This document shows positions 35,303 to 43,937 of a stretch of DNA of 64,000 nucleotides, in pieces; within the stretch, counting starts at the first letter, position 1; the number at the start of each line of letters is the position of its first letter. The notes under the pieces were generated by a model that was given only the letters and a program-made list of their open reading frames with translations, had not been told where the DNA came from and ran no database searches. Source of the DNA: Clostridia bacterium. Its GTDB lineage: Bacteria; Bacillota; Clostridia; Christensenellales; Borkfalkiaceae. Position numbers and translations under genes: made by a program. The stretch lies in assembly GCA_017504165.1 (NCBI GenBank), contig JAFVRR010000006.1, positions 62,001 through 126,000 on the forward strand. The letters are read 5' to 3'.

Positions 35303-35336
35303 AAAAGGATAACGAAAATTTCGTTATCCTTTTATT
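35303..35336. terminator. Bidirectional terminator between TRAP permease and spoIIID
   Basis: AAAAGGATAACGAA pairs with TTCGTTATCCTTTT and has T-rich flanks on the plus strand and an A-rich left flank, between convergent genes. Confidence 0.88.
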
Positions 35337-35592
35337 TTTTGTTTTTAAGTTCGTCGAACTTCTTTTTAGTTGCTATACCGCCTCGAATATGGCGCTCGTT
35401 TAAATTAATTTCTAATACTTCCCTAACCCTTTCGTAAAGGTTTATATCTAGGTTTTTAAGTCTAACGGTAACGTCTTTATGTACGGTTGATTTACCTATA
35501 TTAAAAAATTTAGCGGTAGCGCGTACCGTCGATTTTGTTTTAACTATAAATTCCCCTTCCAATAAAACTCTATTATCTACGTAACTTAGCAC
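35332..35592 (-). CDS. spoIIID: Sporulation transcription factor SpoIIID
   Basis: An 86-residue mother-cell DNA-binding protein. The helix-turn-helix TVRATAKFFNIGKSTVHKDVTVRL (residues 22-45) and the trailing basic HIRGGIATKKKF segment match SpoIIID. It starts at a GTG with AAGGAG seven bases upstream. SpoIIID tunes sigma-E genes such as spoIVA, which lies 5 kb away. Its presence supports an endospore-forming organism. Confidence 0.95.
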   Translation of the reverse strand: MLSYVDNRVLLEGEFIVKTKSTVRATAKFFNIGKSTVHKDVTVRLKNLDINLYERVREVLEINLNERHIRGGIATKKKFDELKNKK

Positions 35593-35639
35593 GATTTATC
35601 TCCTTACTTAAATCTATGCTAAAAATAGTTGTTTTATGT

Positions 35640-36467
35640 TTAATTTTTTGCGTTTGGCTTTAAAATTTTAATACTTTCTACCCCTTTCACTCTTTTCGTT
35701 TTGCCTATTAAAAATACGTTTAAAATTATTCCGTTAACTACCCCTTTTATCATTAAATATAGCCAAGATAAAAAGACAATTACCGTTGCTACTTTACCGT
35801 AAATTTCGTTAAAGTTTGAAAAATAACGTAAGTATATTAAAAACAAATAAGTTGCAACAAAGGTAAAAGCGGTAGTAAAAAGCGCACCTTTATACACTTC
35901 GTAAAACTCTAATTTATACGGGCAAGCGTATAGGTTTATTAAAATAGACAAGAAAAACACTAAAACTAACGCGATTATTATATTTAAAATAGCAGTTATC
36001 TTGTAGCCTAAAAACCTAATTATAACGGGAATTACCGCCAAGTAAAAGACTAAACAAAGAGAAAGCGCAAACACGGCTAAAAAAGTAAAAAGAACGCTAA
36101 AAAGTCTAGTTATTATTCCACTTTTTTTACTGTAGTTATAAATGACTTCTCCACTTTGTTTTAAATGGTAAAATACGTTACCCGAAGAATATAGCGCTAC
36201 TAAAAACACCAAAATATTTCCACTTGCGCCCATTTTTTTAGCAGTTTCGGTTAAATAAATTGCAATTTCGTTAAATTCGGGGTAAGAAAATAGTTTATTT
36301 ATCATTTCTATTTCCGTACCGAAAATGGAAAAAATTAAAGAAACTATATAAGTAACTGGCACAATACCAAGCAAAGTAAAAAACACTAACGCGCCCGCAA
36401 GCGTTGCCCCTTTTTTATTCGATAATGCCACAAAAAACTCTTTAATTAACGTAAAAAAACCGCCCAT
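35640..36467 (-). CDS. YihY/BrkB-family membrane protein
   Basis: A 275-residue protein with six membrane segments typical of the BrkB/YihY family (formerly and wrongly called ribonuclease BN). GATLAGALVFFTLLGIVPV near the N-terminus, and later FLSWLYLMIKGVVNGIILNV, fit the family pattern. The function is unresolved; some members influence envelope stress. No strong SD precedes the ATG. It ends with KILKPNAKN, a short charged tail. Confidence 0.85.
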   Translation of the reverse strand: MGGFFTLIKEFFVALSNKKGATLAGALVFFTLLGIVPVTYIVSLIFSIFGTEIEMINKLFSYPEFNEIAIYLTETAKKMGASGNILVFLVALYSSGNVFYHLKQSGEVIYNYSKKSGIITRLFSVLFTFLAVFALSLCLVFYLAVIPVIIRFLGYKITAILNIIIALVLVFFLSILINLYACPYKLEFYEVYKGALFTTAFTFVATYLFLIYLRYFSNFNEIYGKVATVIVFLSWLYLMIKGVVNGIILNVFLIGKTKRVKGVESIKILKPNAKN

Positions 36468-36506
36468 ACGAATAGTATTGACGGTTTTAAATTATTTAAG
36501 CAAATT

Positions 36507-37169
36507 TTATAACATTCTAACGTTATTTATTACAAGGCCGTACTTATATCCTAAAAGTTCGGCGGCTTTAGTGCACATTGTCATTCGGTGATGATAAATT
36601 TCAAAGTAGTCTGATACTGAGCAAACGTCGGTATCCGTTTCAATAATAGTATCGATTAACTTTTTCTCTTTATCCACCTTTACGTACGAAAGATTTACCG
36701 CTAAATTCACCCTATCGTGAATATTAGTTTCCGCAGTTAAATGCTTATCTTTAACGCGTGATTTATGCACGTCTGACTTGTCGGCAATAATAAGCGCGGA
36801 AGAAATAACTGAAACGGGAATACCATTCTTTTCGTCGTGATTGCCTATCGCCATCATAATTTCACTAGCGTCACTATAATTCATACCCATATCCTTTAAA
36901 ATTTGATAAGCGAGCAAAGCGCCACTTCCCGCGTGGTCGTATCTAGAAACGGCGTTGCCGATATCGTGAAGATAGCCTGCAATTTCGCCAAGCCGAATAG
37001 TTTTAGCGCTTTCGCCAATCTCGCGTAAAATCATACCCGTCCAACTCGCAACGATTGCCGAGTGCCTATTAGAATGTTCGGTATAATTAAGCGCGTCAAT
37101 TTGCTTTTCGGTTGTTTTAATTAGCGCTTTTACTTCTTCGTTTTGCTTAATTGATTTTAAAGTAATCAT
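36507..37169 (-). CDS. HD-domain phosphohydrolase
   Basis: A 220-residue HD-superfamily protein. The conserved histidines and aspartates appear as EHSNRHSAIVA, GEIAGYLHDIGNAVSRYDHAGSGA and GNHDEKNGIP, with a further Asp in ALIIADKSDVH. These make a dinuclear metal site for phosphate ester hydrolysis, probably of a nucleotide or signalling molecule. Forty bases separate it from the BrkB gene downstream. The substrate cannot be told from sequence. Confidence 0.87.
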   Translation of the reverse strand: MITLKSIKQNEEVKALIKTTEKQIDALNYTEHSNRHSAIVASWTGMILREIGESAKTIRLGEIAGYLHDIGNAVSRYDHAGSGALLAYQILKDMGMNYSDASEIMMAIGNHDEKNGIPVSVISSALIIADKSDVHKSRVKDKHLTAETNIHDRVNLAVNLSYVKVDKEKKLIDTIIETDTDVCSVSDYFEIYHHRMTMCTKAAELLGYKYGLVINNVRML

Positions 37170-37215
37170 TATTCTCCTATTTTTAGTCTTAATTTATAAA
37201 TAAAACTTTTTATAT

Positions 37216-37240
37216 AAAAGCCCGACATAATCGGGCTTTT
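37216..37240 (-). terminator. Terminator of the fusA2/fruK-like transcript
   Basis: AAAAGCCCGA pairs with TCGGGCTTTT (37216-37225 with 37231-37240) around a 5-base loop. It is 15 bases past the PfkB-kinase stop on the minus strand. Confidence 0.85.
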
Positions 37241-37254
37241 AGTAGTATGTGCAT

Positions 37255-38178
37255 TTATAATTTTTCTACGTAAATTTGCTCGTAAATTTCTTCAAATTTA
37301 TCACGATAGAATAAGTTTGTACCAGGTGTCGTAATAGACGCCGTGCCCGCTGCGACCGCCGATTTTAAAATTTCTTCCTTGCTTGCGTTTCTTTCAGTTA
37401 AAACGCTTGCCGCCGCAACCATACTATCACCCGCGCCAACAGTAGAGTTTACCGCTACGTTTACGCTTTTACAGTAATAACAGTTAGTCCCGTCGTATAA
37501 AATAGCGCCCTCTTGACCAAGTGATAATAAAACGTTTTCCGCGCCCGAATTAAGTAAAAATTTACAACTATCTACCATATCTTTAATTTTAGTAAGTCTT
37601 CTTTTTACTATGTTTTCAAGTTCGCGCAAGTTAGGTTTTACCATATACACGCCGTTTTTTACTGCGGTTATTAACTTTTCGCCTTCCGTGTCAAGTATAA
37701 TTTTTGCGTCTTTATTAACCGTTTTGCAAAGTTTTAAGTAGTAATCGTCTTCTACTCCTTTAGGAAGAGAACCGCTAAGTATTACCACCGACGCCTTTTT
37801 AGACAAGTTAGAAACTAAATCGAGTAATTCGTTTTGTTTTTCTAAACTAACGGTATCGCCACGGTCGTTAATTTCGGTGAGCATAGACCTATTATCTACG
37901 ATTTTATAGTTAATTCTAACTCCACCTTTATTCCAAACGAAGGTGTTTTTTACACCTTCGTTATCAAGCCTTTGCGAAAATGCGCCACCGTCGTTATCAT
38001 ATATAAACCCGGTTGCGTAACTATCGCTACCCAAACGCCTAACGCCAATCGCGGCGTTTAACGCCTTACCCGAATAAGTGACAACTTTACTATTCACACG
38101 GTTAAGTTGCCCAACGTTTAACTGTTCAAGTTCAACGGTTAAGTCAATACTCGGGTTAGTACAAACACTAAGTATCAT
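37255..38178 (-). CDS. 1-Phosphofructokinase-like PfkB kinase
   Basis: A 307-residue ribokinase-fold enzyme of the FruK/LacC subgroup. The N-terminus SVCTNPSIDLTVELEQL, the GKALNAAIGVRRLG sugar-site motif (about 36-49), LSGSLPKGVEDDYY, and the C-terminal NSTVGAGDSMVAA with the catalytic Asp are diagnostic. It phosphorylates a sugar phosphate, most likely fructose-1-phosphate or tagatose-6-phosphate. No PTS permease is adjacent. It is 14 bases downstream of the EF-G-like gene. Substrate uncertain. Confidence 0.85.
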   Translation of the reverse strand: MILSVCTNPSIDLTVELEQLNVGQLNRVNSKVVTYSGKALNAAIGVRRLGSDSYATGFIYDNDGGAFSQRLDNEGVKNTFVWNKGGVRINYKIVDNRSMLTEINDRGDTVSLEKQNELLDLVSNLSKKASVVILSGSLPKGVEDDYYLKLCKTVNKDAKIILDTEGEKLITAVKNGVYMVKPNLRELENIVKRRLTKIKDMVDSCKFLLNSGAENVLLSLGQEGAILYDGTNCYYCKSVNVAVNSTVGAGDSMVAAASVLTERNASKEEILKSAVAAGTASITTPGTNLFYRDKFEEIYEQIYVEKL

Positions 38179-38192
38179 GATTATTTTGCCTT

Positions 38193-40238
38193 TTATTCTT
38201 TATTTTTATTTGCTTCCGCTATAATTTTTGATTGTTGTTCAAACGGAACTTCCTCGTATCTAACTAGTTCAGCAGTAAATACTCCCCTACCTTGAGTAAG
38301 ACTTCTTAAATCTGCCGAATATTCCATAATTTCGCTTTCAGGAACTTCCGCCGTTATAATTGAAAGGTTTTCTTCTTGGTCAGCCGATAAAATTCTACCG
38401 CGACGCTTATTCATATCGCCCATAATATCGCCCATATAATCGTCCGGCGCTTTGATAATTACCGACATAACAGGCTCTAAAATTACAGGGTTTGCTTTAG
38501 AAATACCTTCTTGGTAAGCAAGTTTTGCCGCAGAAACGAAAGCAACTTCCTTACTGTCTACTGGGTGATAACTACCATCGTATAAAGTAGCCTTTAAGTT
38601 GATGAGTGGGTATCCCGCTAAAACGCCTTCTTTAACCGCTTCTTTCAAGCCCTTTTCTACTGCAGGAATGAAAGATTTTGGTACTACACCGCCAACGACT
38701 TCGTCAACGAATTCAAACATAACGTCTTCCGCTGATGGTTCAAAGCGAATTTTAACGTGGCCGTATTGACCTGCGCCACCCGATTGTTTTTTATGTTTAC
38801 CTTCGCCTTCGGCTAACTTTTTAATAGTTTCTTTATAAGCGATTTTCGGTTCAACGAGCAACGCTTCTACGCCAAATTTAGATTTTAATTTCTTCTTTAA
38901 TACTTCAAGTTGAGTTGCGCCAACGCCCGCAATAACCATTTCGCCCGTGTCGACGTTCTTTTCAATCTTAAAGGAAATATCTTCGTCTTTAAGTTTGTTA
39001 AGACCTGCAAATATCTTATCTTCTTCGCCCTTTTTAACGGCGTAAATAGCGCGTTTATACATCGCAGGTGGAATATCGAAAGGTCTAAAGATAGGCTCGT
39101 CTTTTTCATACAAAGTATCGCCCGTTTTAACGTTAGAAAGTTTAGAAAGCGCGCCTATATCCCCCGCTTTAAGTTCTGAAACCGCCTCTTGTTTTTTACC
39201 GATAACCGTGTAAATACCGCTAATTTTCTCTTCTTCGTGAGAGCCTGCAACCTTTAAGGTAGCGCCCGACTTTAAAGTACCTGACACAACTTTAACATAG
39301 TTAAGTCTACCAACGTAAGGGTCGACTACAGTCTTAAACACCCTAAGTACCGTTTGATTGTCAGCATTTGGCTCAATGGCAATCTTTTCGCCGTTAACAA
39401 GCGCTTTTTGAATACCCGCGTCTTTTGGACTAGGTAAAGTAGATATTATTTTATCCATTAAGTTAAAGATACCGTGATTTTTAAGCGCGCTACCGCCGAG
39501 AACGGTGATTGTAGAACAAGAACTAATACCAAGTTTAACGCCCCTTTCAATTTCTTCTGAAGAGAGCGCGCCTTCACTAAAGAATTTATCTAAAAGTTCT
39601 TCGTCGTTTTCAGCAGCCGCTTCCATAACGGTAAGTTTAGCGTTTTCATAGTCGCTTTGTAAATAATCTGGAATAGGTTCTTCCGTTCTATCCCAATTTC
39701 TAAGTACGCCGTAAGCAACTTTTACAAAGCCTTTCATTTTGCCTTCGACCATATTAGGAACGATCATAGGCGCAATCTTATGCCCGTATTTTTCCTTAAT
39801 AGCGTCAACCGTTTTTATAAAGTTAGAATTATCTTTGTCAAGACCATTGATAAAGAGCATAGCAGGTATGCCGTGAAGCGTACAGTAATCTATTGCTTTT
39901 TCAGTACCAACAGTAAGCGTGCCGTTAGCGCCGGAAACGATAATTGCCGCGTCGCATACTGCTAACGCTTCACTCATTTCACATTCAAAATCGTAAAAAC
40001 CAGGTACGTCTATAAGGTTAAATTTATAACCTTTATATTCGCCGTATGCGCAAGAAAGCCCTATTGACGATTTTTTCGCTATTTCTTCAGGGTCGTAGTC
40101 CATTACGGTATTACCGTCTTCTACTTTACCTTGTCTATCCGTCACACCACAGTTAAAAAGTATTGCTTCAGCAAGAGTAGTTTTACCTTCGCCACCGTGA
40201 CCTATAAGTGCTATGTTCCTCAATCTGTCTACATCCAT
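38193..40238 (-). CDS. Elongation factor G-like protein (EF-G paralogue)
   Basis: A 681-residue translational GTPase with five EF-G domains, but a divergent G domain. The P-loop is GHGGEGKTTLAE rather than GHIDAGKTT, switch II is DVPGF rather than DTPGH, and the G4 motif is NGLDKD. Domain IV is present (KKQSGGAGQYGHVKIRFEP; GSYHPVDSKEVAF). These features mark the FusA2/EF-G-like group found beside canonical EF-G, not the housekeeping factor. The missing switch II histidine suggests altered GTP hydrolysis. It has its own promoter with a dyad over the -10 region. Confidence 0.88.
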   Translation of the reverse strand: MDVDRLRNIALIGHGGEGKTTLAEAILFNCGVTDRQGKVEDGNTVMDYDPEEIAKKSSIGLSCAYGEYKGYKFNLIDVPGFYDFECEMSEALAVCDAAIIVSGANGTLTVGTEKAIDYCTLHGIPAMLFINGLDKDNSNFIKTVDAIKEKYGHKIAPMIVPNMVEGKMKGFVKVAYGVLRNWDRTEEPIPDYLQSDYENAKLTVMEAAAENDEELLDKFFSEGALSSEEIERGVKLGISSCSTITVLGGSALKNHGIFNLMDKIISTLPSPKDAGIQKALVNGEKIAIEPNADNQTVLRVFKTVVDPYVGRLNYVKVVSGTLKSGATLKVAGSHEEEKISGIYTVIGKKQEAVSELKAGDIGALSKLSNVKTGDTLYEKDEPIFRPFDIPPAMYKRAIYAVKKGEEDKIFAGLNKLKDEDISFKIEKNVDTGEMVIAGVGATQLEVLKKKLKSKFGVEALLVEPKIAYKETIKKLAEGEGKHKKQSGGAGQYGHVKIRFEPSAEDVMFEFVDEVVGGVVPKSFIPAVEKGLKEAVKEGVLAGYPLINLKATLYDGSYHPVDSKEVAFVSAAKLAYQEGISKANPVILEPVMSVIIKAPDDYMGDIMGDMNKRRGRILSADQEENLSIITAEVPESEIMEYSADLRSLTQGRGVFTAELVRYEEVPFEQQSKIIAEANKNKE

Positions 40239-40282
40239 AATATTAATCCTTCCATATCATATAAATTCAGCCCGTAAAATTA

Positions 40283-40324
40283 AGCTGTTATAAATATTAT
40301 ACAACAGCTTTTTTTCTTTTTCAA
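40283..40324 (-). promoter_or_regulatory. Promoter of the EF-G-like gene with overlapping inverted repeat
   Basis: On the minus strand TTGAAA (40324-40319), 17 bases, TATAAT (40301-40296). AAGCTGTT (40283-40290) and AACAGCTT (40303-40310) form an inverted repeat flanking the -10 box, a possible operator. As a hairpin it would have a T run on the plus strand, but no plus-strand gene lies upstream. Confidence 0.6.
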
Positions 40325-40349
40325 TAGGCAAATTGAATTTTTTTATTTT

Positions 40350-41828
40350 TTATAGTAGTATGCAAATGACTTTACCTTTACCGTCGTTTACGATTTTAGT
40401 TACCGTTTTGCGCATTTTCGTCTTGGTATTATCTTTCATAGAATTGATTTTATTTATAATTTCATCACTGACAAGCGAAGATAACGGCTTGCCGAAAACG
40501 TCCGTTTTCCAAACTTTATCAGGGTTTTGGGCGTATTCCGTTTTAATAAAATCGGCAAAGTCTTTACATTGTTTTTCCGTGCCCGAAATTGGCGAAACTT
40601 CGGCGTCTAGATTGATTTTAATAAGGTGCATACACGAAGTGTTAGCCTTAATCTTTACCCCAAACCTATTGCCGTGTTTAACGACTTCAGGGTCGGATAA
40701 ACTCATATCGCATTCTTCAGGGACTACTATGCCGTAGCCGTTTTCGTCCACTTCAAAAAGCCCTTCTTTTAATTTTTTGTAGTTTTCTTTAGCAACGTTT
40801 AACTCTTTTATATAATTCATAAGCGCAAACTCGTCTACTATTTCTTCACTAGATAAGTCGCTTATCATTTTATAAAACAGTTCGGTTTTAGGTTGAATTT
40901 CGTATTCCGCCTTACCTTCACCCGCTAAAACGTTGACTTTTTCTATCCTTTTTATACCTTCAACTTCAGATAAAGCGCTTTCAATTACGTCGTAATGTTT
41001 CATCTTTTCTACGACCGTTGAAGAGTTTCTAACCGCGTCTATTATAGAAGAAATAACTTCGTTATCGCACGGTAAAACTTGCATCCAACTAGGTAGTTTA
41101 ATATCAATAGTTTTTAGCGGGAATTCCATTAAAACGCATTCTAAAACCTTGCCGATTTCTTCCGCGCTTGCCTCTATTACGTTAATAGGCAAAACTTTTA
41201 CACCGTATTTATCCGTCAAACTATCGCTAAGCGCAATGTTTTCTTTAGTATACGGCTCTTTACAGTTGAGTAAAATTACGAAAGGTTTACCGCTTTCTTT
41301 TAACTTTTTAACCACCTTTTCTTCCGCTTTTATATAGTTTTCCCTCGAAATATCGCAAATACTTCCGTCGGTAGTGATTAATACTCCTATCGTAGAATGG
41401 TCGCAAATAACCTTTTCCGTACCAATTTCCGCCGCCCTTTCAAAAGGCATAAGTTCATCTTGCCAAGGCGTTTTTACAAGTCTTTCTTTATCTTCTTCTT
41501 TGTCGCCAAACGCCCCTTCTACCATATACCCAACGCAGTCGATAAGCCTAACTTTTGCGCTCGTTTTATTTTTAAGTGAAATTTTAACCGCTTCGGAAGG
41601 CACGAATTTAGGTTCAGTCGTCGTGATAGTTTTACCCGTACCAGAAAGTGGCATTTCGTCAACGGTAATTTGCCTTTTATTCTTATTTATAATATTAGGC
41701 ACTACCATATAATCGATAAACTTACTAATAAAAGACGACTTGCCCGTCCTTACAGGGCCAACGACACCAATATAAATATCTCCACCCGTCCTACTTGCTA
41801 TATCTTTGTAGACGTCGAACTTCTCCAT
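40350..41828 (-). CDS. spoIVA: Stage IV sporulation protein A
   Basis: A 492-residue coat-basement ATPase. The Walker A-like GPVRTGKSSFISKF lies near the N-terminus, with TEPKFVPSEAVKI, and RLIDCVGYMVEGA as Walker B region. The C-terminus NDGKGKVICILL matches SpoIVA, which polymerises on the forespore surface. I chose the ATG at 41828 because GGGAGG stands seven bases upstream; an earlier in-frame ATG lies within that SD. A sigma-E-like promoter candidate precedes it. Strong evidence for endospore formation. Confidence 0.97.
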   Translation of the reverse strand: MEKFDVYKDIASRTGGDIYIGVVGPVRTGKSSFISKFIDYMVVPNIINKNKRQITVDEMPLSGTGKTITTTEPKFVPSEAVKISLKNKTSAKVRLIDCVGYMVEGAFGDKEEDKERLVKTPWQDELMPFERAAEIGTEKVICDHSTIGVLITTDGSICDISRENYIKAEEKVVKKLKESGKPFVILLNCKEPYTKENIALSDSLTDKYGVKVLPINVIEASAEEIGKVLECVLMEFPLKTIDIKLPSWMQVLPCDNEVISSIIDAVRNSSTVVEKMKHYDVIESALSEVEGIKRIEKVNVLAGEGKAEYEIQPKTELFYKMISDLSSEEIVDEFALMNYIKELNVAKENYKKLKEGLFEVDENGYGIVVPEECDMSLSDPEVVKHGNRFGVKIKANTSCMHLIKINLDAEVSPISGTEKQCKDFADFIKTEYAQNPDKVWKTDVFGKPLSSLVSDEIINKINSMKDNTKTKMRKTVTKIVNDGKGKVICILL

Positions 41829-41850
41829 AAAAAAACCTCCCATACGCCTA

Positions 41851-41880
41851 ATGTATATGAGAGATTTTTTATTAATATGA
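41851..41880 (-). promoter_or_regulatory. Candidate sigma-E promoter of spoIVA
   Basis: On the minus strand TCATATT (41880-41874) and CATATACAT about 14 bases later resemble the sigma-E consensus (GHATATT and CATACAMT), starting immediately after plsY ends. SpoIVA is a known sigma-E target. The -10 match is imperfect. Confidence 0.4.
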
Positions 41881-42624
41881 TTAAATTTTATCTTTATTCG
41901 CTTTCTTTTTAATTCTAGCCTCTTTTAACATTTGTAGCCAGTTCGTTGGATGCTCTTCCCCCGCAAGCAATCTTCTAATGTTTTGACGATGAGCGTACCA
42001 AGTTAAAAATATAATTCCAACTACTAGTAAATTCGTTATAGACGCGGCAACGATTTGCCCTTCCGTAATACTACTTGCCAAAATATAGTTTTTATATACT
42101 GATAAACAAGTTGCAATTGCTCCGGGTGTAGTTGCGATAAACGAGCCCATAGAACCGACTTCCGTCATCATAATAAACCCGATTGCAAGAGCGCCGGAAA
42201 TTAACGCCACCCATATATTGCAAACGGCGAAAACGCCGATTGTAGTCGCAATTCCCTTTCCCCCTTTAAACTTCATAAAGGCGGGGAAAACGTGACCTAA
42301 AACGGCAAAGAAACCGCATAAAACTTTAGCGATTAAACTTATTGGCAAAGTGGTATGGTTAAAGTAATAGCCATTATACAATAAGTAGCCTATAAGCGTA
42401 GGCACAACGCCCTTTAATATATCTAAAACTAAAACGAGTAGCCCTATTTTAAGACCAAAAGTCCTACTCATATTTAAAGTGCCCGGATTTCCACTACCAA
42501 CTTTTCTGATATCGTTGCCTTTAAGTTTAGAAATAATAATTGCAAAGTTCACGTTGCCTATTAAGTAGGAACAAATTGCTAGTATTAGAAATTGCCACCA
42601 AAGATTGTAAAGACTAACGTACAT
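41881..42624 (-). CDS. plsY: Glycerol-3-phosphate acyltransferase PlsY
   Basis: A 247-residue polytopic membrane enzyme that acylates glycerol-3-phosphate from acyl-phosphate, the first step of phospholipid synthesis. Conserved motifs are GNVNFAIIISKLKGNDIRKVGSGNPG (S/G-rich motif 1, quoted partly: KVGSGNPGTLN), GHVFPAFMKFKGGKGIAT (motif 2) and the third loop. Length is slightly above the usual 200-220 because of a basic C-terminal tail. Its start overlaps the der stop by one base. Confidence 0.95.
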   Translation of the reverse strand: MYVSLYNLWWQFLILAICSYLIGNVNFAIIISKLKGNDIRKVGSGNPGTLNMSRTFGLKIGLLVLVLDILKGVVPTLIGYLLYNGYYFNHTTLPISLIAKVLCGFFAVLGHVFPAFMKFKGGKGIATTIGVFAVCNIWVALISGALAIGFIMMTEVGSMGSFIATTPGAIATCLSVYKNYILASSITEGQIVAASITNLLVVGIIFLTWYAHRQNIRRLLAGEEHPTNWLQMLKEARIKKKANKDKI

Positions 42625-43937
42625 TAATCTTCCTCCTTTTCCCTTACAAAAAGTCTAATTGGCGTACCTTCAAAGTTAAAGGTATTTCTTAAAGTGTTTT
42701 CTAAAAATCTTCTGTAACTAAAGTGCATAAGTTCGGCGTCGTTAACGAAAATAACAAAGGTTGGTGGGCAAACTCCGTCTTGTACGGCGTAGTAAATTTT
42801 AAGCCTTCTACCGTTTTTCGTAGGTGGCTCGGTCGCTCTAACTGCGTCGTTTATAACGTCGTTTAAAGTACCCGTTGTAATACGAGTTTTGGCGTTTTCT
42901 AACACTTCCATAGCGATATTTAACACTTTTTCCGCCCTTAAACCCGTTTTTGCCGAAATGAATATGCTTTTATAATAATCCATAAACGCAAGGTCACAAT
43001 CAAGTTTTTTCTTGAACGACTCTATCGTATACGTGTCCTTTTCAATAGCGTCCCACTTGTTCATTACTACGATTGACGGTTTGCCTTGTTCGTGAATATA
43101 ACCTAAAATTTTAACGTCTTGCTCGGTTAAACCTTCAACGCTATCTATAACCGCAAGGCAAATATCCGCACGCCTTATCGATGCAAGCGCCCTAATTACG
43201 CTATAATATTCAACGTCTTCTTTAACGCTTTTTTTCTTTCTAATACCCGCGGTATCGATGATTGTAAACTTTTGTCCATCGTGCTCGAAGTGAGTATCGA
43301 TAGAATCACGCGTAGTACCTGCTATATTAGAAACGATAGTTCTATCATAGCCTAAAAGCCTATTAGTTAAACTAGATTTACCTGCATTTGGCTTACCGAC
43401 GATTGCAATTTTAATCCTTTCGCTATCTTCTTCTAAATCAACCGCGTCGAAATAAGAACAAACCTCGTCAAGTAAATCGCCAAGACCTTTACCTTGTTCG
43501 CAAGAAATACCAAAAGGCTCGCCAAGACCTAATTCATAATAGTCGTATAAAAGGCTTTGGTCGTAGTTATCCATTTTGTTAACTGCTAAAACGATAGGCT
43601 TATTGCTACGGCGTAGCATAGACGCAACTTCTATATCGGATGCGGTAATACCGCCCTTTATATCGCACATAAATATTACAACTTCGGCAAGTTCGATCGC
43701 TATTTCCGCTTGTTTTTTAATGTGACGCCACATTTCGTCTTGCGACTTAAGTTCAATACCGCCCGTATCTATTAAGGTAAACGCCTTACCGCACCATTCG
43801 GCATCACAATAAATTCTATCGCGCGTGATACCAGGCTTATTTTCAACGATAGAAATCTTTTTACCAGTTATTTTATTGAAAAACGTTGACTTGCCAACGT
43901 TAGGTCTGCCTACTACGGCAACTATAGGTTTACTCAT
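42624..43937 (-). CDS. der: Ribosome-associated GTPase Der (EngA)
   Basis: A 437-residue protein with two tandem G domains, needed for 50S assembly. First P-loop GRPNVGKSTFFNK at residues 8-20 with DTGGIE; second GKPNAGKSSLTNR near 183 with DTAGIRKK; both NKxD motifs are present (NKMD, NKWD). A C-terminal KH-like domain follows (GRRLKIYYAVQDGVCPPTFVIF). It overlaps the DUF512 gene by one base and plsY by one base, so translation is probably coupled. Confidence 0.97.
   Translation of the reverse strand: MSKPIVAVVGRPNVGKSTFFNKITGKKISIVENKPGITRDRIYCDAEWCGKAFTLIDTGGIELKSQDEMWRHIKKQAEIAIELAEVVIFMCDIKGGITASDIEVASMLRRSNKPIVLAVNKMDNYDQSLLYDYYELGLGEPFGISCEQGKGLGDLLDEVCSYFDAVDLEEDSERIKIAIVGKPNAGKSSLTNRLLGYDRTIVSNIAGTTRDSIDTHFEHDGQKFTIIDTAGIRKKKSVKEDVEYYSVIRALASIRRADICLAVIDSVEGLTEQDVKILGYIHEQGKPSIVVMNKWDAIEKDTYTIESFKKKLDCDLAFMDYYKSIFISAKTGLRAEKVLNIAMEVLENAKTRITTGTLNDVINDAVRATEPPTKNGRRLKIYYAVQDGVCPPTFVIFVNDAELMHFSYRRFLENTLRNTFNFEGTPIRLFVREKEED

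Noticed and set aside
38897..39179. Short open frames on both strands inside the EF-G-like gene
   Set aside because: They are shadows of the 681-codon gene and have no SD or conserved motifs.
40283..40320. Plus-strand intrinsic terminator
   Set aside because: The hairpin plus T run points along the plus strand, but all genes around it are on the minus strand; a promoter-overlapping dyad explains it better.
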